Assembly: GCA_025655575.1 (NCBI GenBank)
Contig: JAHXIP010000003.1
Location: forward strand, 1-64,000
DNA length: 64,000 bases
Origin: Candidatus Thiodiazotropha sp. (ex Monitilora ramsayi)
Lineage (GTDB): Bacteria > Pseudomonadota > Gammaproteobacteria > Chromatiales > Chromatiaceae
Direction: 5' to 3'
Both the position numbers and the translations under genes were made by a program. Under the pieces are notes generated by a model, which saw only the letters and a list, made by a program, of their open reading frames with translations, was not told the origin of the DNA and searched no databases. Positions 1 to 8,655 of this stretch are shown in pieces. How positions within the stretch are numbered: position 1 is the stretch's first letter; each line of letters opens with the position of its first letter.

Positions 1-2171
1 CGCCACAGACGGTGGCTGAAGTCATCATAGCGCTGGGTGCTGGTATTGCCTCGCCCGTCAGTATGGCTGATGAGAACACCGTGGGTATCGTAGCGCCGGC
101 TTTCAGTTACCGCCTGATCCTCACCTTCACCACGGATGATGTCGGTCATTCGGCCCCAGGCATCGTAGCGATAGCCGGTGGCTTGCCCCAACGGATTGAT
201 GAGTTTTTGCAACCTGCCAACGGGGTCGTAGCGGTATTGGTAACCCTCTTCTTCTTCACTTGTGCTGGCGATGAGTCGATCTGACAGGTCATATTGATTT
301 TTCTGCTCTACCAGCCGCCGACCCTGCTTGTCATGAGATTCCCGTATCAGCAACCTGCCTTTGACATCCCAATGCCATTGGCGACGACTGCCGTCAGGGA
401 AAGTGACAGATATGGGTCGTCCCGCCGGGTCATACTCTGCACTCACCCGACCGTTAGGTCCCTCAACTGCAGTGACATGTCCCACTGCGTCGTATTCCAG
501 GCCGACATCCAGGGAAGAACTCCCTTGTGCTTGCGTGGCGAGGTTGATCAGGCGCCCTCTATCATCATACTCAAGGCTGGTCGACTGACCGCGTCCATCC
601 AAAAGGCGACTGGGGCGACCATAGGCATCGAATGTCTCGATCCGGTCGCCCGATGTCAGACCACTATCACTGTGAGTGAAGCGTCCATTACTGTCGTAAT
701 GGTAACGAACCAAGTCCTTATCACCAGCCTGTGGGCCATCTGTAGTCACCAGGTTGCCGTTTTTGTAGGTAAAGCGGGTCGTGCGCACCATTTCCAGATA
801 GTCACCCTCAAAATCCGGGGTGTAGCCTACTTCCAATACCTCACTGATTCTGCCCTGGTCGTTGTGGCTCAACCACCATTGGTGTGTCTTGTCAGGTGCG
901 ATTGATGGCTCTGTAATCAGACTTGGCCAAGGCTCATCATCACGGTAGGCGTATTTGGCTATGAGACGCACTGCTCCTGCTGCATCTGTTTGTGTTGCTG
1001 CCCTTTCAGCGATCTGGATCAGACGACCGTTATCATCATAGGTATAGTGCCGGGTCAGTCCATTGGATTCCGTCTTCGATACCAACTGCAGATGATCGTT
1101 GTATCGGTATTGCACACCATCCGCTGCACAGCCTTCTCCACCACTACCTTCGACCCGAGTGATAACAGGGGTTCCAGCCACTTTCTCAATCGTATAGGTC
1201 AGAACTTGACCTAGTGCATCAGTCACCAACCGATGGCCTTCCCCATATTGAATACGAATCTCTCCAACCCCATCCGTGTGAGTGCTGAGTATGGCCCTAT
1301 CCTCATCATCATAGGCCCAGGTGGCAAAGCGGACGCCCCGTTCATCAGTGATGCCTGTGAGATTGTGGATATCCCTCTTGTCTTCGTAGTGATAGGTGCG
1401 TGTCGCTTCATCCGGGTGAATGATTTTGTGAAGATTATTATTGTCGTCATAGACATAGCGGGTGTGCCGTTCCCCCGGGTCCATGATGGATATGATCCGT
1501 CCTCGCTTATCGTAACCAAATCTGATGCGGCGGTCTTGCGAGTCGCTGACTTGTAACAGCCTTCCATCCCGATCCCGGTGCAGTAGAATCCTGCTGCCTT
1601 GCCAACGGATATCGAACAAGTGGCCGTCTTTGGTGAATCTCAGCACCTTGCCATCGTGCAGGCGCCATTCATAACCAATGGAATCGGCAAGCAACTTCCC
1701 GTCTTTGGCCAACCGCCCTCTGTACAGACGCTTCCCATCGATGACATCTTCAGTTGGATCAAAGTAAAGCAGGCGGCCGTCGCCCTGCAATACGATAATG
1801 CGGTCACCCGCAATACCTAGCTGATACTGGTAGTTGTGTCGCCAACCCACACCAAGCGGTCCACGTGCTTCAGCGCGGCTGTTGTAGTGACGGATGAATG
1901 ACACGGGCAAGGTTCCCGGCAATCCGACCAGATCTTCTTCTCGCTGGTATTTGTTTCCGTTGGTGATATTGACGGGGTTGCCAACAGTCAGAGCACATGC
2001 TATCGGTGCACCTATACCGGATGGTACGTACCCAATCCCGATATCAGCCGGAGGCGTGCTTTGCCTGAGAAGTCCCTGTACTGCTTGCGTTTCACCTTGG
2101 CCAATGAGCAATACCACCAAGGTTACTGCTGCTGTATGAATAGTCCTTTTCAATACGCTGAGAGAATTCAT
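1..2171 (-). CDS. Secreted RHS/YD-repeat protein (3' end beyond window)
   Basis: The frame is open from an ATG at 2171 to the left edge, about 723 residues, so the C-terminus is missing from view. Residues 1-30 look like a Sec signal peptide: a basic KRT, then a hydrophobic stretch containing TLVVLLIG, then small residues near QA. After it comes the entry region typical of RHS proteins (NPVNITNGNKYQ, then SFIRHYNSRA and GVGWRHNYQY, the DUF6531-like pattern). YD repeats follow through the rest: YVYDDNNN, HYTYDDNGRLI, HYDSNGRF, EYDDRGRL, EYDPAGRP, RYDPVGRL, RYDAWGRM. In this family the repeats build a hollow beta-shell, and the C-terminal tip is often a toxin or other variable domain. Whether one exists here cannot be judged. 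No immunity gene or T6SS gene lies upstream. Confidence 0.9.
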   Translation of the reverse strand, partial: MNSLSVLKRTIHTAAVTLVVLLIGQGETQAVQGLLRQSTPPADIGIGYVPSGIGAPIACALTVGNPVNITNGNKYQREEDLVGLPGTLPVSFIRHYNSRAEARGPLGVGWRHNYQYQLGIAGDRIIVLQGDGRLLYFDPTEDVIDGKRLYRGRLAKDGKLLADSIGYEWRLHDGKVLRFTKDGHLFDIRWQGSRILLHRDRDGRLLQVSDSQDRRIRFGYDKRGRIISIMDPGERHTRYVYDDNNNLHKIIHPDEATRTYHYEDKRDIHNLTGITDERGVRFATWAYDDEDRAILSTHTDGVGEIRIQYGEGHRLVTDALGQVLTYTIEKVAGTPVITRVEGSGGEGCAADGVQYRYNDHLQLVSKTESNGLTRHYTYDDNGRLIQIAERAATQTDAAGAVRLIAKYAYRDDEPWPSLITEPSIAPDKTHQWWLSHNDQGRISEVLEVGYTPDFEGDYLEMVRTTRFTYKNGNLVTTDGPQAGDKDLVRYHYDSNGRFTHSDSGLTSGDRIETFDAYGRPSRLLDGRGQSTSLEYDDRGRLINLATQAQGSSSLDVGLEYDAVGHVTAVEGPNGRVSAEYDPAGRPISVTFPDGSRRQWHWDVKGRLLIRESHDKQGRRLVEQKNQYDLSDRLIASTSEEEEGYQYRYDPVGRLQKLINPLGQATGYRYDAWGRMTDIIRGEGEDQAVTESRRYDTHGVLISHTDGRGNTSTQRYDDFSHRLW

Positions 2172-2734
2172 CCGTGTACTCCAATTGACAGTCCATTGCT
2201 ATTTCTCACTAAGAGGAGAGGACATCTCTCCCACAGAGATCTTATTCGGAGTCGTATCAGTAAAGAAGCAAAGCGAACGCTTTACTACTACGCAGCGGAT
2301 GAAAAATCGTTGATAAGAAGATGAATACACAAGACGATTCCATTCCTGCACTTCTCCATTAAGACGAAAATCCTGGACCAACCGGCCTATATAGCGCATG
2401 CATTTGAACATAGAACACTAATATCTATCAAGCTGGCCGGGATAAAATGTGGCCTGATACCACCCCCTCCCTCTGGAAAACCAGCTACACGGCACCCTTT
2501 ATACCTTGCCGTATAAAAACGGCCGTTTTCCGTGATAATCGAATGAATGTTATCAAACCCTAAGGCGTGCTAAATAGTTTTAGGGTACCGCAGGAACAAA
2601 GCGGAATGGTGTAGCCAAACCTCACCTAGGCCTATAAAGACTGTGAGTGAAGAAGGGCTGGAGAACGATTGTTTGCAGAATTAGGATTCATTGCTCTCTG
2701 ACCCGTTTTTTCTTTTTAAATCACCATACAGGAA
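2172..2734. other. Intergenic region with two small hairpins and a palindrome
   Basis: No convincing gene. It is the upstream region of the RHS gene and the downstream region of the small membrane protein gene. It contains a 14-bp perfect palindrome at 2516-2529 (AAAACGGCCGTTTT) and two adjacent hairpins: a 7-bp stem 2557-2563/2580-2586 (ACCCTAA/TTAGGGT) followed directly by a 4-bp stem 2588-2591/2601-2604 (CCGC/GCGG). Read on the minus strand these would sit in a long RHS leader. I recognise no known riboswitch class. Confidence 0.4.
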
Positions 2735-3034
2735 TTACTGGCCTTCCTCATTTACGATAGTAAATGAATAGAGATAAGAAAACCAAATACCTAGTGGAGA
2801 AAACAGTAGCGTCAACATACTCCATAGCATCGGGTTTTTTCCGATTTCTTTTGCAAATTTACCTATGCTCACAATATATGAAAATGCGGCAACAACAGCT
2901 GTTGCATACATAATTATGGAATAGATTGATGGCATTAAGATCCATCCGATTATCCATGATATATGTGCAATCCAAAAAGGATAGTCAAGTATTTTTCTTA
3001 CGGATTTATCATAAGTTTTTGATGCATCTTCCAT
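2735..3034 (-). CDS. Small membrane protein of unknown function
   Basis: About 99 residues. I chose the ATG at 3034 because an AAAAGGAG ribosome binding site lies about nine bases before it; an in-frame ATG at 3055 has no such site and would place the Shine-Dalgarno inside the coding region. Three hydrophobic segments are visible (ISWIIGWILMP..., a second around ATAVVAAFSYIV, a third around LWSMLTLLFSPLGIWFSYLY), so it should be an inner membrane protein with a short acidic and lysine-rich N-terminus (MEDASKTYDKS). The pattern PMLWSMLTLLFSPLGIW recalls small bacterial membrane proteins of unknown role. I do not recognise a named family and assign no function. Confidence 0.6.
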   Translation of the reverse strand: MEDASKTYDKSVRKILDYPFWIAHISWIIGWILMPSIYSIIMYATAVVAAFSYIVSIGKFAKEIGKNPMLWSMLTLLFSPLGIWFSYLYSFTIVNEEGQ

Positions 3035-3149
3035 TTGATAATTCTCCTTTTCCATTCAATAGATAGCATTCCATAAACAGTGCCCACCTTTTGAAGGATT
3101 TGGCATCGCGGGCTCTCTATCAACCTCACATCAGTGCTATGAATGACAC

Positions 3150-5075
3150 CTATCCGCTTGAAGCAGGAGTATCCTGACTCAGCAACGGTAGCGGCACATG
3201 GAGTGCCGATCCTATGGCCCGTAGCAGTTCCAACTCTTGAGTGGCAACATGGGTGTCGCTGAGGATTGTCTCTACCAGTGCGGTGATGAGACGCTCTTTC
3301 TCTTTTATCTTAAGTAGATCCAAATTGCTCAGTGCTTTGTCCAATGCACTTGGCCAGTCGGCAGGTAGCCGCATTGGAGCCTGCTCAAAACCTATGCTTT
3401 TGATGCCTGCTTGGTAGCTTTTTTCCACCAAAGTTATATCGCTATGGCCATGATCCGCCAGGATGGCAATCACATCTTGAACCGACTGTGCCAGATCCGT
3501 CAGCAGGTAGCGGCCACCTGTGCGGCTTTGTGAGGGGTTCTTTGCATCAGTCAGGTGCAGGCTGATTACTTTTGCCAGCAGAAATTCAAAGACTTCGACT
3601 TTGCCATCCAGGTGCACGATGTCAGTGACCGTTTCCAGCATGCGGTGGATAAATTCGGCGGGTCGACGTTTAAGGGCTGAGAAAGCGATCTCTAAAAGCG
3701 GTAGGCGTTGCTCTGGGTGGATCGGCATCGCGGACGTCAGCAGATAACGCACTTGTGTTTCACTCTCTGCGCCAAGTTTTTTGCTGATGGTGAAAAGCTG
3801 TTGATCGCGGATTGTTTCGTCATCGTCCAGCAGTACACAGAGTAACAACTCAGGCGCCCACTCAGTGGAGCGGGCTGCGGAAACCAGGCTGACAGGGAGT
3901 GCGGCGGCTATCGCTGCGGCGGCGACAATACGTTCCCAGTCGGGTTGTCCGATGCCTTCTATAATATTGCGTGGATCGAAGGGCGCACGCCGAGATGATT
4001 TTTTCGATTCACGCTGTTCTTCCTCAGCCTCGCGACGTGTACGACGACTGAGACGTTTGGCGATATCAGCCAACTCCTCTTCCCTGAACCCGGGTTCTAT
4101 GCGTTGGATACGTTCGACGATCGGTGGGTGTGTGGCAAGCATGGCGGCACTGCTGCCCTGACCGAACAGCATGTGAGCAACCTCTTCGCTGTCTTTCTCC
4201 AGCACCGCCCCTTGGCTGTGGACTGCAATCTTTTTCAGTGCACCGGCAATGCCCTGTGGGTTGCGGGTAAACTGCACGGCAGAGGCATCGGCCAGGTACT
4301 CCCGTTGCCGGGAGACGGCTGCCTTAATCCAGCGGGCGAAAAACAGACCGATGTACCCGATTGCCATGAGGGCGACGGCGAACAGCATGATTGCATTGCC
4401 GCCGTTATTTTTTGATCGGGAAGAGAAGCGCATACCCGAGAGAATCCGCCGCCCGGCAATGGCTAATATCAGAATCCCGAACAGCGCCCCCATCAAGCGG
4501 ATATTAAGCCGCATATCGCCATTGAAGATATGGCTGAACTCATGGGCGATGACACCTTGCAGTTCCTCACGATTCAGGCTCTCAAGAGTGCCCCGCGTGA
4601 CCGCTACAGCAGCATCGCTGGGTGAAAAGCCGGCGGCAAAGGCATTGATGCCGGCTTCCTGCTCCAGGATATAGATCTCAGGTACCGGGACACCGGAGGC
4701 GATAGCGATCTCTTCCACCACATTGCGCAACCGCTGACGCAGCGGATCCTTCGGATCGGCCTCCACTGGGACACCACCCATCTGTCTGGCCACAGAACCC
4801 CCGCCATCTTTCAGGCTGGCGTTTCGATAGAGACTGGCCAGCCCAATCACGGCACCGGTGCCTCCCGCGCCAAACAGCAACACGGAACTGTTGGCCGAGA
4901 TAAGACCAGCAAGTGTATTGGGCGCAGAAACCATTGGCTCGCTGAGCACACTGCCAAACAGGAACAGCAGCACAGCATCAATGGCAATGATGATGGCGAT
5001 AACCGCAAGGATGAACAGCAACACCAGTTTCCGGGTGTTGCGTTTGGCCTCGTCCTGATGCTCGAAAAAATTCAC
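3150..5075 (-). CDS. M48-family metalloprotease (HtpX-like) with C-terminal helical extension
   Basis: 641 residues from a GTG start 15 bases after the lemA stop. Two N-terminal membrane segments (about 17-42 and 58-80) precede the M48 peptidase core. The zinc site is visible as HEFSH at residues 178-182, with the third ligand probably E259 in RQREYLADA, preceded by more membrane segments around 195-250. Classic HtpX is near 290 residues. Here about 290 further residues follow, after a basic linker around 340-365. The extension has two TerB-like acidic helical signatures (VHLDGKVEVFEFLLAKVI and DTHVATQELELLRAIGSAL). M48 proteases of this type clear or process inner membrane proteins. The tight pairing with lemA suggests they act together. 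The substrate is unknown. Confidence 0.88.
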   Translation of the reverse strand: MNFFEHQDEAKRNTRKLVLLFILAVIAIIIAIDAVLLFLFGSVLSEPMVSAPNTLAGLISANSSVLLFGAGGTGAVIGLASLYRNASLKDGGGSVARQMGGVPVEADPKDPLRQRLRNVVEEIAIASGVPVPEIYILEQEAGINAFAAGFSPSDAAVAVTRGTLESLNREELQGVIAHEFSHIFNGDMRLNIRLMGALFGILILAIAGRRILSGMRFSSRSKNNGGNAIMLFAVALMAIGYIGLFFARWIKAAVSRQREYLADASAVQFTRNPQGIAGALKKIAVHSQGAVLEKDSEEVAHMLFGQGSSAAMLATHPPIVERIQRIEPGFREEELADIAKRLSRRTRREAEEEQRESKKSSRRAPFDPRNIIEGIGQPDWERIVAAAAIAAALPVSLVSAARSTEWAPELLLCVLLDDDETIRDQQLFTISKKLGAESETQVRYLLTSAMPIHPEQRLPLLEIAFSALKRRPAEFIHRMLETVTDIVHLDGKVEVFEFLLAKVISLHLTDAKNPSQSRTGGRYLLTDLAQSVQDVIAILADHGHSDITLVEKSYQAGIKSIGFEQAPMRLPADWPSALDKALSNLDLLKIKEKERLITALVETILSDTHVATQELELLRAIGSALHVPLPLLSQDTPASSG

Positions 5076-5090
5076 GGGAGTTACCAGACC

Positions 5091-5681
5091 CTAGCTGAAC
5101 GAAACCTTGGGCACCTCACGTTTGACTTCGTCCTCGATCTCAAGCAACTGCGCTGCCTCAAAACGAAACCAGCTGGAGATCAGATTACTCGGAAAGGATT
5201 CACGGTCGATGTTGTACTGCATCACCGAGTCGTTATAGGCCTGGCGGGAAAACGCCACCTTGTTTTCGGTACTGACAAGCTCTTCGGAGAGCTGCATCAT
5301 ATTCTCATTGGCCTTAAGATCGGGGTAGGCCTCAGCCAGGGCAAACAGGCGCCCCAGTGCGCCGCTAAGTCCCTGCTCCGCTTCCCCAAGCTGTTTCATC
5401 GCTTCGGGATTGGAAGGATCTTTGGCTGCCTGTTGCAGACCGCTGACCGCACGGTTGCGCGCCTCGATCACGGCTTCCAGGGTCTCCTTCTCATGTTTCA
5501 TATAGCCCTTGGCCGTCTCCACCAGATTGGGGATCAGGTCGTGCCGGCGGGTGAGTTGAACATCGATCTGGGCAAAGGCGTTTTGAAAGCGGTTACGCCC
5601 GGCGATGAGCTTGTTGTACATGCTCACGCCAAATCCGATGACACCCAGAATAATGACCAGTATCACGATCGTAGTTGTCAT
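5091..5681 (-). CDS. lemA: LemA family protein
   Basis: 196 residues, the usual LemA length. A single N-terminal membrane helix (residues 4-20, TIVILVIILGVIGFGV) is followed by the family signature YNKLIAGRNRFQNAF, then AQIDVQLTRRHDLIPNLVE and long amphipathic helices. Known LemA proteins are membrane-anchored four-helix bundles on the periplasmic or outer face, of uncertain function. The start has a GAGGG ribosome binding site nine bases upstream. The gene lies 15 bp upstream of the M48 protease and on the same strand, an association seen widely in bacteria, so a joint role in membrane protein quality control is the reasonable inference. Confidence 0.92.
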   Translation of the reverse strand: MTTTIVILVIILGVIGFGVSMYNKLIAGRNRFQNAFAQIDVQLTRRHDLIPNLVETAKGYMKHEKETLEAVIEARNRAVSGLQQAAKDPSNPEAMKQLGEAEQGLSGALGRLFALAEAYPDLKANENMMQLSEELVSTENKVAFSRQAYNDSVMQYNIDRESFPSNLISSWFRFEAAQLLEIEDEVKREVPKVSFS

Positions 5682-5927
5682 TGCTAATATCCCTCTTGCA
5701 GGTTCACCAATGGTGTGTGTCAGGGAATTCTAAGCTTCATTACGGAAAATTGCAGCAATCGCCGCACGACGTTGGACCAGATGTCACTGAAATTTACAGG
5801 CCAGGGTAATGCCAAAGGCGTGTGATCAACATGGCATTCCAAACAGCGATATCCAGCAGATGCTAGCGTAAAAACTCTCTGCCCCGTAGCAGAGCCTCGG
5901 GGCAGAAAGACATTTCAAACGAAATAC

Positions 5928-6326
5928 TTAAAAGTAAAGATTCTCAACCGACTTTCCGTCAATGAAAATCTCACACTTGTCACCAGACTTCGCTTTTGCC
6001 GCCTGAATGGCGCCTGCAACCCGTCCGAAGACACCGCCCTCACTACTCAATACAGAACCAAAATAGCACCTGCTGCTGACCTTCATGCCCTTGTAGTCGG
6101 CATTCAGATTCTGCACCGGCGTATAAGGGGGAAAGCTCCCACGCATGACGGGATCGTCATTAATGGTCAACTGTAATTGATTGTGGTCGACATCGTACTG
6201 CCCGCCAAAACGGAGGACTTCTTTAGCCGTTTCGACTGTTTTCTCTTGTGCGATTTTCGGGGCGGTTGAACAAGCTGCCAGAACACAGCAGGCAGACAAT
6301 AGGGTGAATGGTACGAGAGTTCGCAT
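5928..6326 (-). CDS. Putative lipoprotein, unknown function
   Basis: 132 residues with a clear lipoprotein signal: positively charged start, hydrophobic core and lipobox LAAC ending at Cys19, followed by Ser-Thr, which favours outer membrane sorting. A strong GGAAGGAG ribosome binding site precedes the ATG. The mature part is small and contains two cysteines (in SSRCYFG and DKCEIFID) that could form a disulfide. It resembles no family I can name. The gene stands alone: about 246 bp separate it from lemA and it faces away from msrAB. Confidence 0.75.
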   Translation of the reverse strand: MRTLVPFTLLSACCVLAACSTAPKIAQEKTVETAKEVLRFGGQYDVDHNQLQLTINDDPVMRGSFPPYTPVQNLNADYKGMKVSSRCYFGSVLSSEGGVFGRVAGAIQAAKAKSGDKCEIFIDGKSVENLYF

Positions 6327-6832
6327 AGATCGCTCCTTCCTTTGGATAAACTAACAACGAGGGCATCTGCCCGGTACAGACTATGAGTCAAGCTTATGAA
6401 TAAGCGGGAGGGATTATATAGGCAAACCACTATCCAGACCAATTATCCCAATTGCAGGTCAATGACAGTCAGCAGGCAGTCATGACAACGTGGTTATTCC
6501 AATAGTTTGCGGTCATGGAAAGCGATCAAGAATAGAGACAAGAAGTCATACAATGTCTCAAAACCTATTCTCCGCGGAATTCACAACAGAACTGATCCAA
6601 CCTGGAGGGGGCGAGTTTCACTGCGTGACCCAGGACCTCTTTTTGAAGCAAAAGAAGAATAGGCACTATTTCCCTAATCGAATTAAGGCGTTATCCACAC
6701 CTATCGAGTGGTAATATCACTCTCTTGTCTCATTCTTTTCCAACGATGAAATTGTGATTTTCTCGTGATAGGCCGGTGAACTTTACTATTCATATTTACA
6801 CCTAACTTAATGGATATTTTGAGGATAGTACG
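6327..6832. other. Divergent intergenic region, nothing specific seen
   Basis: This 506-bp stretch lies between the lipoprotein gene and the divergently transcribed msrAB. It should hold the promoters of both. I saw no convincing gene, repeat or structured element. A short open frame at 6490-6714 has a weak ribosome binding site and no recognisable protein character. Confidence 0.5.
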
Positions 6833-7987
6833 ATGAAATTTACTCTGTGGAGCGGCCTGCTGGGGATGATAGCTTTGTTGTCCGGTTGCACCAATTCGGT
6901 GTCTGAGCGGGTGGAATTATCAGAAGAGATACCGCAAGGATTGTCGGTCGCGACTTTTGCCGGCGGCTGTTTCTGGTGTGTCGAGTCCGGATTCGAAAAA
7001 CTACCTGGGGTCAAAGAGGCCATTTCCGGCTATAGCGGCGGTACGGACGAAAACCCGACCTACCGGAAAGTCGCAAGAGGGGGAACCGGGCATACCGAGG
7101 CTGTGCAGGTCTATTACGATCCCAAGATCATCAGCTATTCGGGCTTGATCCAGGGGCTGTGGCGGATGATGGATCCCACCGATTCCCAGGGCCAGTTCTA
7201 CGACCGCGGCACACCATACCGACCGGCCATCTTTTATCACAATACCGAACAGAAAAAGATTGCGGAACGTTCCCGCGATGAACTGGCTGCCTCGGGACGC
7301 TATGAGAAACCGGTAACCATTGAGATTGTACCGTTCACGAAATTCTACAAGGCGGAGAAGAGGCACCAGGATTACTACAAGAAAAATCCGGTCCGATATA
7401 AATTCTATACCTATAACTCAGGCCGTTATCAGTTCGTCGATAAGCACTGGGGAGAAGAGCGTTATGTGGACTACACCCAATTCCGCGATGAACCTGTTGT
7501 GGAGACCGAATCAGGTAGGAAGAATGTCCATTACCGCAAACCCTCCGAGGAAGTTATCAGGGATATGCTGACCCCACTACAATACCGGGTGACTCAGGAG
7601 GATGGTACAGAGTCACCTTTCAATAATGCCTACTGGAATGAAAAGCGGGAAGGGATCTACGTGGACATAGTGACAGGTGAGCCTCTGTTCTCGTCCACCG
7701 ATAAATACAGATCGGGTACCGGTTGGCCCAGTTTCACCAAACCCATTGCGCCAGAGGTGGTGACGGAGAGAGAGGATTGGAAGCTGTTTGGTGTGCGTAC
7801 TGAGATCCGTAGCCGTATCGGCGACTCACATCTCGGCCATCTCTTTGACGATGGTCCGGCTCCGACAGGTCTGCGATATTGTATGAATTCAGCAGCCATG
7901 CGATTTGTGCCCAAAGCGCAGATGGAATCGGAAGGCTATTCAGCATACCTGGAACTGTTCTCCTCTAGGGTGGCTGTGAGCTATTAA
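6833..7987 (+). CDS. msrAB: Bifunctional peptide methionine sulfoxide reductase MsrA-MsrB, lipid-anchored
   Basis: 384 residues. The N-terminus is a lipoprotein signal (LLSGC, Cys19), so the enzyme should work in the periplasm or at the outer membrane. The MsrA domain carries the catalytic GCFWC at 45-49 (Cys46), followed by YSGG and GHTEAVQV. The MsrB domain begins near residue 240 ([13 protein letters not shown]), with TGWPSF and the catalytic RYCMNSAA, Cys350. The paired CxxC zinc motifs of many MsrB proteins are absent, so this is the zinc-free type. Together the domains reduce S- and R-methionine sulfoxide in oxidised proteins. GAGGATAG precedes the start. The downstream glutaredoxin gene begins 44 bp later on the same strand. 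Confidence 0.95.
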   Translation: MKFTLWSGLLGMIALLSGCTNSVSERVELSEEIPQGLSVATFAGGCFWCVESGFEKLPGVKEAISGYSGGTDENPTYRKVARGGTGHTEAVQVYYDPKIISYSGLIQGLWRMMDPTDSQGQFYDRGTPYRPAIFYHNTEQKKIAERSRDELAASGRYEKPVTIEIVPFTKFYKAEKRHQDYYKKNPVRYKFYTYNSGRYQFVDKHWGEERYVDYTQFRDEPVVETESGRKNVHYRKPSEEVIRDMLTPLQYRVTQEDGTESPFNNAYWNEKREGIYVDIVTGEPLFSSTDKYRSGTGWPSFTKPIAPEVVTEREDWKLFGVRTEIRSRIGDSHLGHLFDDGPAPTGLRYCMNSAAMRFVPKAQMESEGYSAYLELFSSRVAVSY

Positions 7988-8031
7988 CTCCGAATGGGGG
8001 GCTGTGATGATATCAATAACAGAGGTTAGTT

Positions 8032-8643
8032 ATGGAACCGGTGCACATCACCCTCTATCGCTGGGCAGGAAACTGGGGACCGTTTAAAGTCAAAATCCCC
8101 TGTGGTGAATGCTCGCTGACTAAAGATGTTCTGGAAGACAATTTTCTCCATGAACTGAAAGGTATTCCGATCAAGCTGGAAATACTTGACTGGCTGACCT
8201 GGTGGTGGCGTCCATTGAGGCGGGGCGGCTGGCATGCGCCGATCGTCATGGTAGAAGATCGGGTGATCAGCCAGGGACACGCCTTAAATCGCGGTATACT
8301 GACACAAGCGGTTATCGAGGCATCGGTCAAGAAACATGCGATCAGCGGCAATCACCTGTTCGGCAAAGATACCTGTCCCCACTGCAAACGCGCCAAAGGT
8401 TATCTGGAAGATGCAGGAATCCCCTACACCTATCACGATGTCGTTTCCATTCCACGGGCACTCTACGAGATGCTTGGGAGGGTCAAACCGCTAATAGGTC
8501 CGAAGACCCCGGTCACCGTGCCGCAGATCTGGCTCGATGGCAACTATATCGGTGGCGCCGACCAACTGGAACAACATGTCCATAAACAGGTGGAACCGAA
8601 TCCGGAACGGGGCCAGTGCTCACTTTCACCGCCTCGCAACTAG
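8032..8643 (+). CDS. Two-domain glutaredoxin-like protein
   Basis: 203 residues with two thioredoxin-fold halves. The N-terminal half has a CGEC pair at 24-27 and a later HAP (H68-P70) resembling a cis-proline position. The C-terminal half is a clear glutaredoxin with CPHC at 115-118, then TVPQIWLDGNYIGGADQL, the glutathione-binding TVP and GG-D signatures. There is no signal peptide, so it should be cytosolic. An AGAGG site precedes the ATG. It follows msrAB closely and probably shares its transcript, which suggests thiol redox repair. But msrAB appears to be exported, so a direct donor role would require an intermediary such as a DsbD-type protein. Confidence 0.85.
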   Translation: MEPVHITLYRWAGNWGPFKVKIPCGECSLTKDVLEDNFLHELKGIPIKLEILDWLTWWWRPLRRGGWHAPIVMVEDRVISQGHALNRGILTQAVIEASVKKHAISGNHLFGKDTCPHCKRAKGYLEDAGIPYTYHDVVSIPRALYEMLGRVKPLIGPKTPVTVPQIWLDGNYIGGADQLEQHVHKQVEPNPERGQCSLSPPRN

Positions 8644-8655
8644 TGTTACCAGACC

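Noticed and set aside
294..905. Plus-strand open frames across 12-2324
   Set aside because: They are shadows of the minus-strand RHS gene, whose YD repeats read without interruption.
5058..5687. 209-codon plus-strand open frame
   Set aside because: Antisense to lemA, which has the family signature and a good ribosome binding site.
6490..6714. 74-codon plus-strand frame before msrAB
   Set aside because: Weak ribosome binding site, no hydrophobic or domain character, ends long before msrAB.
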